A stretch of DNA of 64,000 nt from Halomonas dongshanensis (GCF_024790395.1 NZ_JAJISC010000002.1:186001-250000), one strand, 5' to 3'; shown: positions 42,612 through 52,783, counted from the first letter of the stretch. Numbers and translations: made by a program. The notes: generated by a model not told the origin, from the sequence alone.

Positions 42612-44267
42612 ATGGAGCTGTTACGGCTGGTTTTCGTCTCTTATCGTTGGCCCTTCATCGGCGCCGTTTTGCTCAGCCTCGCAAGCGCTGGATTGGGGGT
42701 TGGCATCATTGCCTTCATCAACCAGCGGCTGATCGAGGTGGGTGGGGCAGCAGGGGCGTTGATGCCACTGCTTGGCCTGCTGGTACTACTGCTGGCCGTG
42801 ACGCTGGGTACGCAGCTGGCCCTTACTTTGCTTGGCCACCACTTCGTTTTCGATCTGCGCGCGCGCTTGGTCAAACGTATTCTCGACACCGATATCGAGC
42901 GGTTGGAGCAGGTGGGTAGCCCTACGCTTCTGGCAAGTCTCACCAGCGACGTGCGTAATATCACCATTGGGTTCGTGCGCTTGCCAGAGCTTGTGCAGGG
43001 TGTGGTGATCACGCTGGCATCGGTGGCGTATCTAGGCTGGCTGTCGCCGCGCATGGTGGTGATTACGGTGCTATGGATGGCGGCGACCATGGGCGTTGGT
43101 TGGCTGCTGATCTCGCGGGTCTACCGCCATCTGAAACTCGTGCGTGAAAGCGAGGATGCGCTCTACAAGGATTTTCAGTCGGCCATCGATGGACGCAAAG
43201 AGCTCGCGCTCAACCGCGACCGCGCGCGTCACTTCTTCGAGCAGGAGTATCTGGCCCATGCCAACACGTACCGCTACCACATCGTCCGGGCCGATACGTA
43301 CCACCTGAGTGCGGGTAACTGGTCCAATATCATGATGCTGGGCGCCATTGGCGTGGTCTTCTTCATGGCCAACGGGCTTGGATGGGCGAGCGCGAGTGTG
43401 GCGGCCACCTTCGCGTTGACCCTGCTGTTCATGCGCACTCCCTTGATCCAGGCCGTTGGCGCCTGGCCCACGTTGATCAGCGCCCAGGTCGCCTTCGATA
43501 AGCTCAAGAGTTTGGCACTGGCCGACTACCATGCCGAGTTTGGCCGCGATGATGCTTGGCGTGATTGGCAGACGCTGGAGCTGGTCGACGTCACGTACCG
43601 CTACCCGGCGGGGGAGAAGGGCGAAGGGTTTGCCATTGGTCCGGTTAGCCTTCGTTTGACGCGCGGCGAGCAGGTCTTTTTGATCGGCGGTAACGGTAGC
43701 GGCAAGACGACGTTGGCGCGGCTCTTGACGGGCCTCTACCGCCCCATGAGCGGTTCGATTCTGGTCGATGGAAAGCCGCTGTCCGCCGACGAGTGGGAGG
43801 GACTGCGCTGCCGCTTCGCCAGCGTGTTCACCGATTTTCACCAGTTCGACCGCGTGATGGGGCCGGGCGGTAAAGCGGCAGACCCGGCACTAGTCGAGGA
43901 GTGGCTGACGCGCCTGCAAATGCGCAATAAGCTGGTTTGGGAAGAGGCGCGAGTGGTCAATACGGAGCTTTCCCAAGGCCAGCGTAAGCGCTTGGCGCTT
44001 TTACTCGCGGTGGCGGAGGAGCGCGATATCTTGCTTCTCGACGAATGGGCGGCCGATCAGGACCCGCAGTTCAGACGGCTGTTCTATCGCGAGCTGTTGC
44101 CGCGCTTGCGAGCAATGGGCAAAACGGTGTTCGCCATCAGCCACGACGATAGCTACTTCGTACACGCCGACCGCCTGCTCGAAATGGCCCACGGCGAGCT
44201 TTTCGAACTGACCGGCGATCAGCGCGAGCGCGCCAGCAGTGACGCCGTTGCGCAGATAGCGCGCTGA
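42612..44267 (+). CDS. Cyclic-peptide/siderophore export ABC transporter (PvdE/SyrD-like)
   Basis: A 551-residue half transporter. About six membrane helices (1-320) are followed by an ATPase with Walker [10 protein letters not shown] (about 358), signature LSQGQRKR (about 452) and Walker [14 protein letters not shown] (about 472). The DEWAADQDP and LSQGQ spellings are diagnostic of the PvdE/SyrD cyclic-peptide exporter group. ATG 42612 begins the family N terminus. It converges on fhuF of the siderophore-uptake cluster. No peptide synthetase lies in the window, so its substrate is probably made elsewhere or taken from another strain (inference). Confidence 0.85.
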   Translation: MELLRLVFVSYRWPFIGAVLLSLASAGLGVGIIAFINQRLIEVGGAAGALMPLLGLLVLLLAVTLGTQLALTLLGHHFVFDLRARLVKRILDTDIERLEQVGSPTLLASLTSDVRNITIGFVRLPELVQGVVITLASVAYLGWLSPRMVVITVLWMAATMGVGWLLISRVYRHLKLVRESEDALYKDFQSAIDGRKELALNRDRARHFFEQEYLAHANTYRYHIVRADTYHLSAGNWSNIMMLGAIGVVFFMANGLGWASASVAATFALTLLFMRTPLIQAVGAWPTLISAQVAFDKLKSLALADYHAEFGRDDAWRDWQTLELVDVTYRYPAGEKGEGFAIGPVSLRLTRGEQVFLIGGNGSGKTTLARLLTGLYRPMSGSILVDGKPLSADEWEGLRCRFASVFTDFHQFDRVMGPGGKAADPALVEEWLTRLQMRNKLVWEEARVVNTELSQGQRKRLALLLAVAEERDILLLDEWAADQDPQFRRLFYRELLPRLRAMGKTVFAISHDDSYFVHADRLLEMAHGELFELTGDQRERASSDAVAQIAR

Positions 44268-44317
44268 AAAGAGAAATAAAAGGCTAAGGGAAAGAAAACG
44301 CTAAGGGAGAAAAGAGC

Positions 44318-45088
44318 CTAGCGGCGTCGGGCGCTGCGGTCACAGCCCTCAAGCGGGCAGTTGCCGCAGACGCCGAACTGGGGCAGCAGATAGCGCAAGC
44401 AGCAGATTTTACGTACTCGCTTCTCCTCGCCGCCTTCCTTGCTTGGAAGCCGCCGGATCGGCTGAAACAGCGGGTTGCGGGTGCCGTCATCGAAGGTCTT
44501 GGTGTCGAGCAGGGCGCGTGCGGCGGCCACGGCCTCGGCATGCGCCATGGGGTGCTCGGCCAAGGCGTTGGCGTAGTAGTCGAAGTAGCCACCCGCGTTA
44601 CTCCAAAAGACCCGTGGGGCGGCACCTGAGATGGCTGCCAAGCGCTCGATCAGCGGCGCCCAGTGGCCCTCGATCAGCGTAGCGAAACGCTGGCGCGGAT
44701 CGTGGGTGGTCAGCGGCGTGCCTTCGTGGGCAAGCCAGAGCTGCTGCGATGCCCCCTCCTCATTGAAGATAATCTGCGCCTCATCGAGCCCGACCGGCAG
44801 GTCGCGGTTGAGTAGCAGATTGCCTGCGAGGGTGGCAATGGTGAGACAACTAAAATGCCAGCGCGACCAGATGGAGACGATGGCCCGGCGGTCGCCATCG
44901 GGGTACTGCGCGGCAAAGGCGGCGAGATCGTTTTCAAGCCACGCCTGCTCCCGCCAGCGGGAGACGTTGAGCGCGTTCAGCGGCGCTTTACCGCCCACCT
45001 GAGGCGCAATGAAACCGGCCAGCGGGCCGATATAGCAGTCGGCGAGCGTTGGCGTGAACGTTTCGGGCTGGCGTAGCGCGGCAGGCAT
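44318..45088 (-). CDS. fhuF: Siderophore-iron reductase FhuF
   Basis: A 256-residue ferric-siderophore reductase. The C-terminal Cys-Cys-x10-Cys-x2-Cys motif (Cys229, Cys230, Cys241, Cys244; in CCLRYLLPQFGVCGNC) binds the unusual 2Fe-2S centre of FhuF. It releases iron from hydroxamate siderophores in the cytoplasm. It is the last gene of a minus-strand group with fhuD and fhuC, about 50 bases after fhuD. Confidence 0.92.
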   Translation of the reverse strand: MPAALRQPETFTPTLADCYIGPLAGFIAPQVGGKAPLNALNVSRWREQAWLENDLAAFAAQYPDGDRRAIVSIWSRWHFSCLTIATLAGNLLLNRDLPVGLDEAQIIFNEEGASQQLWLAHEGTPLTTHDPRQRFATLIEGHWAPLIERLAAISGAAPRVFWSNAGGYFDYYANALAEHPMAHAEAVAAARALLDTKTFDDGTRNPLFQPIRRLPSKEGGEEKRVRKICCLRYLLPQFGVCGNCPLEGCDRSARRR

Positions 45089-45138
45089 GGCGAGCTCCAG
45101 CGGGCGGAGTGAGAATGGATGCAGAGGATAAGCGATAA

Positions 45139-46074
45139 TCAGTCGCGACTAAAGGGGTGGGAAGCCAAATTATTCCTGTCACCTTCGCGTGAGCGCTCAT
45201 GCAGCGCGCCGCTTAGCAGCTCGGCAAAGCGCTGGGCCGAGGGAAAGCCGCCAAAGCTCCAGACGGCAGGCAGCACGATGACCTCGCCTGCGCGCACTGT
45301 CGGCAGGTGCTGCCACAGCGCGTTGCCCGCTAGGCTTCGCTGGGTGTCATCGGGAACGGGCTCCACTACCACCAGCGTTGCCGCCTCATAGTGCAAAAGC
45401 TCGGCAAGCTCGATGGTGCTAAACCCCCATTGGTTCGTCGCGCCGGTCCAGGCGTTTTCGAGTCCCAACCGCGTCAGTACCTCATCGAACAGGCTATCGT
45501 GACCGAAAATGCGTAAGTGGCGGTCGTCGATGAACTGTACGACGAGTAGCTCGAGCGGCACTGTGTCTTCTGCAAGCGTTGCGCGAAGCGCGCTAAGCTG
45601 CGTTTCGGTTTGATCGATCAGCGCCTCGCCCGCCTGCGGCGCATCGATGAGTTCGGCAAGCTCCTGCGTGGTACGGGTCAGACGCGCCCAAAGCGATAGC
45701 GTATCGCCATCGTAGGTCGCAAGCGCCGTGACGGGAGCGATGGAGGCAAGGGTATCGCTCATGCGCAGGTAGAGCGGTGAGAGCAGAATGGCATCGGGAG
45801 CGAGGTGCCCCAGAAGCTCGCGGTTGGGCTGGGCGCGTAGGCCAATATCGCGCGTGGCAGTAGGAATATGCTCTGCGCCCACCCATTTCTGGTAGTGCGG
45901 AATCTGCGCAAGCCCCGCTGGCGGCGCGCCTAGAGCGATGAGCGTTTCGGCTAGCGTCCAATCCAGGGTTGCGATCGCGGGGGCGGCGGTACTGGCGTGT
46001 GCATTTGCCACGCTGAGCCACAGCATGAAAACGACTGCCGTGGCGCGCACGGCAAGGTGTTTCAGATGCATCAT
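45139..46074 (-). CDS. fhuD: Ferric-siderophore periplasmic binding protein
   Basis: A 311-residue helical-backbone (FhuD/BtuF-type) binding protein. The signal peptide is MMHLKHLAVRATAVVFMLWL, then SVANAHA. The mature part has TLDWTLAETLIALGAPPAGL and GLRAQPNRELLGHLAPDAILL, followed by the C-terminal lobe with LVVVEPVP. It delivers ferric hydroxamates to the FhuB permease. Its ATG overlaps the fhuC stop (ATGA), so the two are translationally coupled. The exact siderophore is not determinable. Confidence 0.9.
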   Translation of the reverse strand: MMHLKHLAVRATAVVFMLWLSVANAHASTAAPAIATLDWTLAETLIALGAPPAGLAQIPHYQKWVGAEHIPTATRDIGLRAQPNRELLGHLAPDAILLSPLYLRMSDTLASIAPVTALATYDGDTLSLWARLTRTTQELAELIDAPQAGEALIDQTETQLSALRATLAEDTVPLELLVVQFIDDRHLRIFGHDSLFDEVLTRLGLENAWTGATNQWGFSTIELAELLHYEAATLVVVEPVPDDTQRSLAGNALWQHLPTVRAGEVIVLPAVWSFGGFPSAQRFAELLSGALHERSREGDRNNLASHPFSRD

Positions 46075-46838
46075 TGGGCAATGGCGATATGGTGCTGGCC
46101 GTTGGGGTGCGGTATGACGTGCATGGGCAGGCCGTAGATCGCTTCCAGGTTGGCGGCGGTCATCATCTCAACGGGCGTGCCATGAAGGAGCAGACGGCCG
46201 CTGTGTAGCGCCAGTAGCTCGTCGCAGTAGCGCGAAGCCATGTTGATGTCGTGCAGTACGATGATCACCGCAAGGTCGAGCTCGTCACACAAACGGCGCA
46301 CCAGCGCGAGCACTTCCACCTGATGGGCAATATCGAGGGCGGCGAGCGGCTCGTCGAGAAGCAAGAAGCGGCTACCCTGGGCGAGCAGCATGGCGAGCCA
46401 GACTCGCTGGCGCTCACCGCCGGAGAGCGTATCGACCAAACGATCGGCGAATGCCTCTGTGTGGGTTAGGGCGATGGCACGCTCGATAGCGTCTTTATCG
46501 GCGCGGGTATGGCGCCCGAAAAGCCCATGCCAAGGGTAGCGGCCAAAGCCGACCAGCTCGCGGCCGGTGAGGTTTTCGGCGCTGGGCAGATGCTGAGGCA
46601 AGTAAGCGACTTGGCGGGCGAACTCCCGGTTGCCCCAGGTATCGAGCGAGCGGCCGTCAAAGACGATCTCGCCGCTGCTAACGGGCTGCTGCTGAGCCAA
46701 TAGCTTGATCAGAGTCGACTTACCCGAACCGTTGTGGCCAATCAGCCCGAAGACCTTGCCTTGAGCGAACCGGTGATCAATGGGGTGGAGAAGGCGCTTG
46801 CCGTTGACCTCGAAGGTGGCGCCCCGTACCTCGAACAT
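46071..46838 (-). CDS. fhuC: Ferric-siderophore ABC ATPase
   Basis: A 255-residue ATPase with Walker A GHNGSGKST (34-42), signature LSGGERQR (about 137-144) and Walker B FLLLDEPLAALDIAHQ. This is the FhuC/FecE pattern. I start at 46838, which has AGGAG upstream; a further 19 codons run into the promoter. A Fur-like box lies 44-62 bases upstream. It energises the fused permease FhuB, encoded on the opposite strand beyond rpmE2. Confidence 0.93.
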   Translation of the reverse strand: MFEVRGATFEVNGKRLLHPIDHRFAQGKVFGLIGHNGSGKSTLIKLLAQQQPVSSGEIVFDGRSLDTWGNREFARQVAYLPQHLPSAENLTGRELVGFGRYPWHGLFGRHTRADKDAIERAIALTHTEAFADRLVDTLSGGERQRVWLAMLLAQGSRFLLLDEPLAALDIAHQVEVLALVRRLCDELDLAVIIVLHDINMASRYCDELLALHSGRLLLHGTPVEMMTAANLEAIYGLPMHVIPHPNGQHHIAIAQ

Positions 46839-46881
46839 GTTCGCTCCTGCCTCAGACGATCGAAAAGGGCGTAGTCTAGCC

Positions 46882-46900
46882 CCAATGATTATCATTTTTA
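46882..46900 (-). promoter_or_regulatory. Fur box upstream of fhuC-fhuD-fhuF
   Basis: Read on the minus strand, TAAAAATGATAATCATTGG matches 14 of 19 positions of the Fur consensus, including the central ATGATAATCATT. It lies between the fhuC start and the divergent rpmE2 region. Iron-responsive repression of the uptake genes is expected. Confidence 0.75.
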
Positions 46901-46974
46901 AGAGGGCGTGAGCGGATTATTACCCACGGGCAGCGCGTCGGCGCTTTACAACGCGGGTCGAATCCCTTTAAATT

Positions 46975-46997
46975 GATATGTTATTACTTATCATTTT
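46975..46997 (+). promoter_or_regulatory. Zur-like box upstream of rpmE2
   Basis: GATATGTTATTACTTATCAT and the following TTT match about 17 of 22 positions of the gammaproteobacterial Zur palindrome (GAAATGTTATA-N-TATAACATTTC). It lies about 50-75 bases before the start of the zinc-free L31 paralogue, a classic Zur target. Low zinc would derepress it. Confidence 0.7.
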
Positions 46998-47047
46998 GCG
47001 CTGCACTCATCTCTTTTTTGCTTGGCGGCGCCCCGTTAGGAGCCATG

Positions 47048-47314
47048 ATGAAGAAGAACATTCATCCCCAGTATGACTACGTCGTCTTTCGTGATACCAG
47101 CTGCGGCGAAACCTTTCGCATCCGCTCCACGGTGACGTCCAACCAAACCATCGAGTGGGAAGATGGCAAGACCTATCCGCTGATCGACCTCGACGTCTCC
47201 AGCGCGTCCCACCCTTTCTATACCGGCGAGCAGCGTCGCGTCTCCTCCGAAGGCCGTGTAGCGCGCTTCCAGCAGCGCTTCGGTGCGCTCAAGCGCAAGA
47301 CCTCGGGCCAGTAA
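47048..47314 (+). CDS. rpmE2: 50S ribosomal protein L31 type B (zinc-independent paralogue)
   Basis: An 88-residue L31 beginning [20 protein letters not shown]. The zinc-binding CxxC pairs of L31A are absent (only one Cys, in DTSCG). Such C-minus paralogues replace L31A under zinc limitation and release zinc. ATG 47048 follows AGGAG (47038-47042); the ATG three bases earlier is too close. The Zur-like box upstream fits this role. A GC hairpin follows at 47337-47354. Confidence 0.95.
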   Translation: MKKNIHPQYDYVVFRDTSCGETFRIRSTVTSNQTIEWEDGKTYPLIDLDVSSASHPFYTGEQRRVSSEGRVARFQQRFGALKRKTSGQ

Positions 47315-47336
47315 ACGCTCACGTAGGTTATGCCAG

Positions 47337-47354
47337 CGGCGCCTTAGGGCGCCG
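47337..47354 (+). terminator. Hairpin after rpmE2
   Basis: CGGCGCC (47337-47343) pairs perfectly with GGCGCCG (47348-47354) around ttag, about 25 bases past the stop. There is no strong T-run, so termination may be incomplete. Confidence 0.55.
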
Positions 47355-47454
47355 TTCTGCTATCTGTCGCTTTAAAGGGGCTAGAGGGAAGCACTTTGGC
47401 TGCTCAGCGAAGCGAAAGGCGCGGCGGTATCACGTCGCCAAGATAAAATTGTAG

Positions 47455-47469
47455 TGATAATTCTTATCA
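47455..47469 (+). promoter_or_regulatory. Fur box upstream of fhuB
   Basis: TGATAATTCTTATCA matches the 7-1-7 Fur consensus at all but one fixed position. It lies about 70-85 bases upstream of the fhuB start and is the best Fur match in the window. Confidence 0.85.
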
Positions 47470-47537
47470 ATTAATATCGTCGCTTTTCCATGTCGAGCGC
47501 CGACTGCTAGGTGCTCACGATTCGCTTTCGGTGTGCC

Positions 47538-49517
47538 ATGCCCTCCAACTCTTCTCGCGCTACTCCCCTTTTGGTTTGTGCTCTCATGAGCGTACCTTTG
47601 TGGGGGCTTTTCGCTTGGGCGCTTGCTCACCAGGGCTTGGGCGTAAGCCTTGAGGCGCTGTGGGCGCCGGATACCGAGGATATTCCCCAACTGCTCTTGC
47701 ACTTTACCTGGTGGCCTAGGCTCTGCATGGCGCTGCTGGCGGGGGCGGGGCTGGCGCTGGCGGGAGTGCTGATGCAGCAGGTGCTACGCAACCCCTTGGC
47801 CTCGCCCACGACGCTTGGGGTGGCCAGCGGTGCCAATTTGGCGTTAATGGCCGCGACACTGCTGGCGCCTGGGCTTTTGACCTTTGGGCGTGAGTGGGTC
47901 GCGCTTGCTGGCGGCGGCGCGGCCGTGGCACTGGTGTTCGCGCTGGCATGGCGACGCGGGTTGGCGCCGATGGTGGTGGTGCTCGCGGGGCTCGTGGTCA
48001 ATCTCTATCTGGGCGCACTCGGCACGGCGCTTTTACTGTTCAACCATGAAACCCTAGCGGGCTTACTGATTTGGGGGGCGGGCTCGCTGGCGCAAAACGG
48101 TTGGGACGACGTACTGACGCTGCTGCCTCACTGGCTGATAGGATTGGCCGCCGCGCTCTTGCTGCTCAAGCCGCTCAACGTGCTGGAGCTCGACGATGCC
48201 AGCGCCAAGAGTCTGGGTATCTCGCTTAAGTACCTGCGTTTTGCGGGGCTGGGGCTTGCGGTGTTCATTACCGGCAGCGTAGTCAGCGTCGTGGGCATTA
48301 TTGGTTTCATTGGCTTGGCGGCGCCCAACATCGTACGCATGGCCGGTGCGCGGCGCTTAGGTGAGCGCGTAGGTTACTCCATGGCGCTGGGGGCGGTGCT
48401 ACTGGCGACCACCGATCTCGCGCTGCAGCACCTAAGTGGCATCTTGCCGACCTTGCTGCCTACGGGTGCTGTGACCGGCGCGCTCGGTGCGCCCCTACTG
48501 CTGTGGCTGATCCCTCGCTTGAAGCTTCAGGGCGACCGCCCGCCGCAGGCGCCCACGGCGTTTCTCAAGCGTCACCCACACCCTGCTCGGTTGGCGCTCT
48601 GGCTGGCGGCGGGGTTGCTGCTTGCCGCCATTTTAGGGCTTGGCTGGGGGCAGGGGAGTGCGGGGTGGTATTGGCTCTCGCTGGATGATCTTGCGGTACT
48701 CGATTGGCGCTCGCCGCGCGTTTTGGCAGCGGCGGCCAGCGGCTTGATGCTGGCGCTGGCGGGCACGCTGCTGCAGCGGCTCTCGGCCAACCCCATGGCG
48801 AGCCCCGAAGTGCTGGGGGTGAGCGGAGGCTGCGCCATCGCGCTGATCGTGGCGATCTATACGCTGCCCGCGCCATCGAGCGCGACGCTGATCGCCATCG
48901 GCACCTTGGGAAGTCTGGTGACCTTGGCGGGGCTGGTGGCGCTCAACCGTAAGAGCGGTTTTTTGCCCGACCGCTTGCTGTTGACGGGGGTGGCCATCAC
49001 GGCCCTCTTCGATGCCGTGCGCAGCGTGCTGCTCGCCGGTGGCGACCCGCGCGGGCAGCAGGTGATTGCGTGGCTGGCTGGCTCGACCTATTACGTCGAC
49101 TTGCCCAGTGCTTTCATCGTTGGCGGTATCGCGATTGTGTTGGCGGCAATATCTTTGCCGTTTGCCCGCTGGCTGGACCTTCTGCCTCTGGGTGCGCCCA
49201 CCGCACGCGCGCTGGGCGTGGGGCTCGATCGCGCGCGTTTGGTCTTACTGCTGCTGGTTGCGCTCTTGACCGCCTGCGCCACGCTGGTCGTGGGGCCGCT
49301 CTCTTTCGTCGGCCTTTTGGCGCCGCACATGGCGCGGCTAGTAGGCTTTTCGCGCGCGCGCTGGCATCTGCTTGGCGCCGGGCTCATCGGCATGTTGCTC
49401 ATGGTGCTGGCCGATTGGGTCGGCCGCCAAGCAATGTTCCCCTACGAAGTCCCGGCAGGGCTTATCGCCACGCTCATTGGTGGCGCTTACTTCATGTGGG
49501 GGCTGCGTCGCCTTTGA
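47538..49517 (+). CDS. fhuB: Fused ferric-siderophore permease
   Basis: A permease of about 659 residues made of two FecCD/BtuC-type halves in one chain, as in FhuB, with about twenty hydrophobic segments. Each half has the FecCD motifs: [22 protein letters not shown] and [20 protein letters not shown], then [20 protein letters not shown] and [23 protein letters not shown] 47538 gives a FhuB-like N terminus; a GTG at 47511 would add nine residues. It is split from fhuCD by rpmE2 and carries its own Fur box. Its end overlaps the convergent ltaE by 26 bases. Confidence 0.92.
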   Translation: MPSNSSRATPLLVCALMSVPLWGLFAWALAHQGLGVSLEALWAPDTEDIPQLLLHFTWWPRLCMALLAGAGLALAGVLMQQVLRNPLASPTTLGVASGANLALMAATLLAPGLLTFGREWVALAGGGAAVALVFALAWRRGLAPMVVVLAGLVVNLYLGALGTALLLFNHETLAGLLIWGAGSLAQNGWDDVLTLLPHWLIGLAAALLLLKPLNVLELDDASAKSLGISLKYLRFAGLGLAVFITGSVVSVVGIIGFIGLAAPNIVRMAGARRLGERVGYSMALGAVLLATTDLALQHLSGILPTLLPTGAVTGALGAPLLLWLIPRLKLQGDRPPQAPTAFLKRHPHPARLALWLAAGLLLAAILGLGWGQGSAGWYWLSLDDLAVLDWRSPRVLAAAASGLMLALAGTLLQRLSANPMASPEVLGVSGGCAIALIVAIYTLPAPSSATLIAIGTLGSLVTLAGLVALNRKSGFLPDRLLLTGVAITALFDAVRSVLLAGGDPRGQQVIAWLAGSTYYVDLPSAFIVGGIAIVLAAISLPFARWLDLLPLGAPTARALGVGLDRARLVLLLLVALLTACATLVVGPLSFVGLLAPHMARLVGFSRARWHLLGAGLIGMLLMVLADWVGRQAMFPYEVPAGLIATLIGGAYFMWGLRRL

Positions 49518-50529
49518 GCCCCTGCTGTAGCTTAAAATAGTCGCCAATGGCTTCGATGACGCGCTCGACCATGGCGTCATCGATATCCCGGTGCAGTACG
49601 AAGCGCGTTGAGTAGACGACCTCGACGAGGATGTCGCGCTGGGCAAGCCACGCCTTGAGCGCCTGTTCGTGGCCTTCAGGAAAGCGCGCGAACACCATGT
49701 TGGTAGCGTGTGACGTCACCTCGACGCCCGCCAGTGCGCGTAGCCCTTGGGCCAGGCGTTCAGCGCGGCGGTGGTCGTCGGCAAGGCCTGCCACATGGTG
49801 ATCGAGGGCGTGCTGGCAGCCAGCGGCGATGATGCCCGCCTGACGCATCCCGCCGCCAACGGTTTTACGCCAGCGGCGTGCCTTAGTGATAAACGCTTTT
49901 GATCCCACTAGCGCCGAGCCGATCGGGGCGCCAAGCCCTTTGGAGAAACACAGCGATACGCTATCGAAGGGCGCGCAGAGCGTATCGATATCTGTCTGGG
50001 TGGCCACGGCAGCGTTGAAGAGGCGGGCACCGTCGAGATGGGTATTCAAGCCGTGCTGACGAGCCAGTGCGACGGCGCCTTGTACGTAGTCGGCGGGCAG
50101 CACCTTACCGGCAATGGTGTTTTCCAGCGCGAGCAGGCGGGTGCGGGCAAAGTGGGCGTCGTCGGCTTTGACCGCTGCGGCGATCTTTTCCAGCGGTAAG
50201 GTACCGTCGGGGGCGTTCTCGATGGGCTGGGGCTGAATGCTACCCAACACGGCTGCGCCGCCGCCTTCGTAGCGGTAGGTATGGGCGTTTTGGCCGACTA
50301 TATACTCGTCGCCGCGCTCGCAGTGGGCCATGAGCCCTACCAAATTACTCTGGGTGCCGCTTGGGAACAGCAGCGCGGCCTCCTTGCCGGTGAGCTCGGC
50401 CAAGTGCTCCTGAAACGCATTGACGCTCGGATCATCACCCCACACGTCATCGCCGACGGGCGCTTGGCTCATGGCGTCGCGCATGGCGGGCGTGGGGCGG
50501 GTGACGGTATCGCTACGCAGATCGATCAT
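49492..50529 (-). CDS. ltaE: Low-specificity L-threonine aldolase
   Basis: A 345-residue PLP enzyme that splits L-threonine and allo-threonine into glycine and acetaldehyde. It has [20 protein letters not shown] at the N terminus, [13 protein letters not shown] and [12 protein letters not shown] with the Schiff-base Lys197. I start at 50529 (MIDL), with GAGGAAG upstream; the 42-codon extension upstream lies in the divergent promoter region and has no family counterpart. It is divergent from an FAD amino-acid oxidase-type gene. Confidence 0.93.
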   Translation of the reverse strand: MIDLRSDTVTRPTPAMRDAMSQAPVGDDVWGDDPSVNAFQEHLAELTGKEAALLFPSGTQSNLVGLMAHCERGDEYIVGQNAHTYRYEGGGAAVLGSIQPQPIENAPDGTLPLEKIAAAVKADDAHFARTRLLALENTIAGKVLPADYVQGAVALARQHGLNTHLDGARLFNAAVATQTDIDTLCAPFDSVSLCFSKGLGAPIGSALVGSKAFITKARRWRKTVGGGMRQAGIIAAGCQHALDHHVAGLADDHRRAERLAQGLRALAGVEVTSHATNMVFARFPEGHEQALKAWLAQRDILVEVVYSTRFVLHRDIDDAMVERVIEAIGDYFKLQQGLKGDAAPT

Positions 50530-50654
50530 CTCTTCTTCCTCATGCCGATTTTTCTCCTGCTGGTTTTTGTAATACTCGTGGTAACCAGGCCCCGCCGAGG
50601 AGGTGGTTGGACTATGGTAAGGGGTAGGAACGACGACTTTTGCAAGGGAACGCA

Positions 50655-51881
50655 ATGGATCTCAAGAGTGGCTACCCGTTCTGGGCAGTAAAAAATGGCC
50701 TGTTGGCTACTTTCCCACAGCTCACCCACGATCATCAATGTGACGTGGCGATCATCGGTGGCGGGATTACCGGCGCCTTGATCGCGGATCGGCTCAATCG
50801 CGCCGGGTATCACGTCGTCGTGCTCGAACGTCGGGACATCGGTTGGGGCAGCTCGGCGGCGAGTACGGCGCTGCTGCAGTACGAAATCGATACCCATATG
50901 ACCGAGCTTGCGGCCCGCTATGGTGAAGATAACGCCGTGTTGGCCTATCGCGGCTGTGCGGCGGCCATCCTTCATCTAGAGCGGCTGGCGGCGGAGCTGG
51001 GTGATGTGGACTTCGCGGCACAGCAAAGTCTCTACTTCGCGAGCGAAGTAGGGCACGTCGAGGCGCTGCGTGATGAGCTCGAACTGCGCAAGCGTCACGG
51101 CTTCGACGTGGCCTGGCAAACACCGGATATGATCGAGCGCGAGTACGGCTTTCGCGCCGCAGGCGGAATATTGAGCCAGCTGGCTGCCAAGATCGATCCG
51201 TATCGTATGGCGTATCAGTTGTTCGAGCGCTTGGTGCGCCGGGGCGGCGAGGTGTTCGATCGCACGACGGTAACTACGCTAACGCCCGAGGCTGACGGCG
51301 TGACGCTGACGCTGGGTAATAGCGGCGCCACGCTGCGCTGCCGTCATGTGGTGCTGGCCGCTGGATACGAGGCCCAGCGCTGGCTGCCCGAGCCCGTAGC
51401 GGCCAACCGCAGTAGTTACGCCTTCGTCACCGACCCGCTGCCGCGCGATGTGCTGGGTAAACTGAACGACACCTTGATATGGGAGTCGGCCCGGCCCTAT
51501 CTCTACCTGCGCACGACCGGGGAAGGGCGGCTGCTGATCGGAGGGGACGACGATGACGAGGACATCCCCGAGCGGCGTGACCGCCTAGTAATGCAAAAGG
51601 CCGAGGGCCTGGCAAAGCGAGTCGAAGGAATGTGGCCGGGGCTTGAGATTACCCCGACCTTTGCCTGGGGCGGCACCTTTGCTGAAACCGACGATGGCCT
51701 GCCCTATTTCGGCCCCCACGATACTCTTGGCCCGCGAGTGCTCTTTGCCATGGCCTACGGTGGGAATGGGATCACCTATAGCATGATGGGCACGTCGCTT
51801 CTGAAGGCATACATCGAAGAGGCCGAGCATCCTCTACGTGCGCTTTTCTCTTTTGATCGCCGCGCGTTACAGTGCGCCTGA
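50655..51881 (+). CDS. FAD-dependent amine/amino-acid oxidoreductase (DAO family)
   Basis: A 408-residue flavoprotein with the Rossmann motif VAIIGGGITGALIADRL (31-47) and ending with FAMAYGGNGITYSMMGTSLL. This is the glycine oxidase/D-amino-acid oxidase/PuuB-like fold. ATG 50655 follows AAGGGA. It is divergent from ltaE and upstream of speG, so an amine substrate such as a polyamine derivative or glycine is plausible. The exact substrate is open. Confidence 0.85.
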   Translation: MDLKSGYPFWAVKNGLLATFPQLTHDHQCDVAIIGGGITGALIADRLNRAGYHVVVLERRDIGWGSSAASTALLQYEIDTHMTELAARYGEDNAVLAYRGCAAAILHLERLAAELGDVDFAAQQSLYFASEVGHVEALRDELELRKRHGFDVAWQTPDMIEREYGFRAAGGILSQLAAKIDPYRMAYQLFERLVRRGGEVFDRTTVTTLTPEADGVTLTLGNSGATLRCRHVVLAAGYEAQRWLPEPVAANRSSYAFVTDPLPRDVLGKLNDTLIWESARPYLYLRTTGEGRLLIGGDDDDEDIPERRDRLVMQKAEGLAKRVEGMWPGLEITPTFAWGGTFAETDDGLPYFGPHDTLGPRVLFAMAYGGNGITYSMMGTSLLKAYIEEAEHPLRALFSFDRRALQCA

Positions 51882-51912
51882 AACCCCGGGTCGCTGAGAG
51901 GATGGTAACGCC

Positions 51913-52470
51913 ATGAGCCCGACACTCTACCTACGTGCCCTAGAGCGCAACGATCTGCGCTTCGTTCACGAACTCAACAATAACCAGAGCATCATGTCGT
52001 ACTGGTTCGAGGAGCCCTACGAATCTTTCGACGAGCTAGAAGAGCTCTATAACAAACACATCCACGACAACGCCGAGCGTCGCTTCGTGGCTCAAGATGG
52101 GGATGGGAACGCCATTGGGCTCGTGGAGCTCATCGAGATCGATTACATCCACCGCAGCGCCGAATTCCAGATCATCATTACGCCCATGTACCAGGGCAAA
52201 GGGTTTGCCCGGCAGTTGATCAAGCAAGCGCTGCACTACTCCTTCACCATTCTCAATTTGCATAAGGTGTATCTGATTGTTGCGGTCGAGAACGTCAAGG
52301 CGATCCATCTGTACGAAGAGACAGGATTCATCGAAGAGGGGCATCTGGTGCAGGAGTTCTTCATCAACGGCCGCTATCGCGACGTCAAGCGCATGTACAT
52401 CCTGCAAGAGGCTTATTTGCGCGGCCAGCCCGCCGAAAGCGCACTGGCCGCGCCGATAACCACAGCGTAG
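51913..52470 (+). CDS. speG: Spermidine N1-acetyltransferase
   Basis: A 185-residue GNAT acetyltransferase. [20 protein letters not shown] at the N terminus, [18 protein letters not shown] (acetyl-CoA loop) and [20 protein letters not shown], followed by [16 protein letters not shown], are typical of SpeG. It acetylates excess spermidine. It follows the FAD oxidoreductase by 31 bases and may be co-transcribed with it. The C terminus has about ten extra residues compared with E. coli. Confidence 0.92.
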   Translation: MSPTLYLRALERNDLRFVHELNNNQSIMSYWFEEPYESFDELEELYNKHIHDNAERRFVAQDGDGNAIGLVELIEIDYIHRSAEFQIIITPMYQGKGFARQLIKQALHYSFTILNLHKVYLIVAVENVKAIHLYEETGFIEEGHLVQEFFINGRYRDVKRMYILQEAYLRGQPAESALAAPITTA

Positions 52471-52478
52471 AGCGCCGC

Positions 52479-52604
52479 TTATTGCGCCGTGCGCAGGTAA
52501 TCGAGCAGCGCTGCCTCGGCGTTGATGTGTGCTTGCGCACGCTGGGCCCAAGCGCACAAGACGTCGTCGCTGGTGAGGTTCGCATCGTCAAGATGGGTGG
52601 ACAT
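52479..52604 (-). CDS. Small hypothetical protein (41 aa)
   Basis: This short frame begins MSTHLDDANL, continues TSDDVLCAWAQRAQAHINAE and ends AALLDYLRTAQ. It has AGGAG seven bases before its ATG at 52604, a strong ribosome site. It is predicted to be soluble and helical, with no known domain. The similar-sized ORF at 52871-53020 on the same strand also has a strong ribosome site. I do not recognise the family. Confidence 0.6.
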   Translation of the reverse strand: MSTHLDDANLTSDDVLCAWAQRAQAHINAEAALLDYLRTAQ

Positions 52605-52728
52605 GGCATAACTCCTGGAGCAAAGGGAAGAGGGTGAGTTTTTGTTATAAGCGGCATCCGCAGTTCTATGCTGCAGTGCACAAGGGGCGCAGAGTTTAAA
52701 CCGTTAGCGTGCAAATTTCCAGCGCGTC

Positions 52729-52783
52729 TGGCTGACACGCCTGACTGGCGCCGCTTGACTGACGTGGCTTGGCTGAAGTTGCT
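52729..52783. repeat. Degenerate 13-14 bp tandem repeat, about four copies
   Basis: Successive units TGGCTGACACGCC, TGACTGGCGCCGCT, TGACTGACGTGGCT and TGGCTGAAGTTGCT share TG(G/A)CTG(A/G) and a C-rich end. They lie in the noncoding gap between the two small minus-strand genes. This could be a slippage-derived minisatellite; no function is known. Confidence 0.5.

Noticed and set aside
43071-43841. 256-codon minus-strand frame opposite the PvdE-like exporter
   Set aside because: Antisense shadow of a well-supported ABC gene.
47455-47469. Reading the fhuB upstream palindrome as a Zur site
   Set aside because: It matches the Fur 7-1-7 pattern almost perfectly and precedes an iron-uptake permease; the Zur match is poor.
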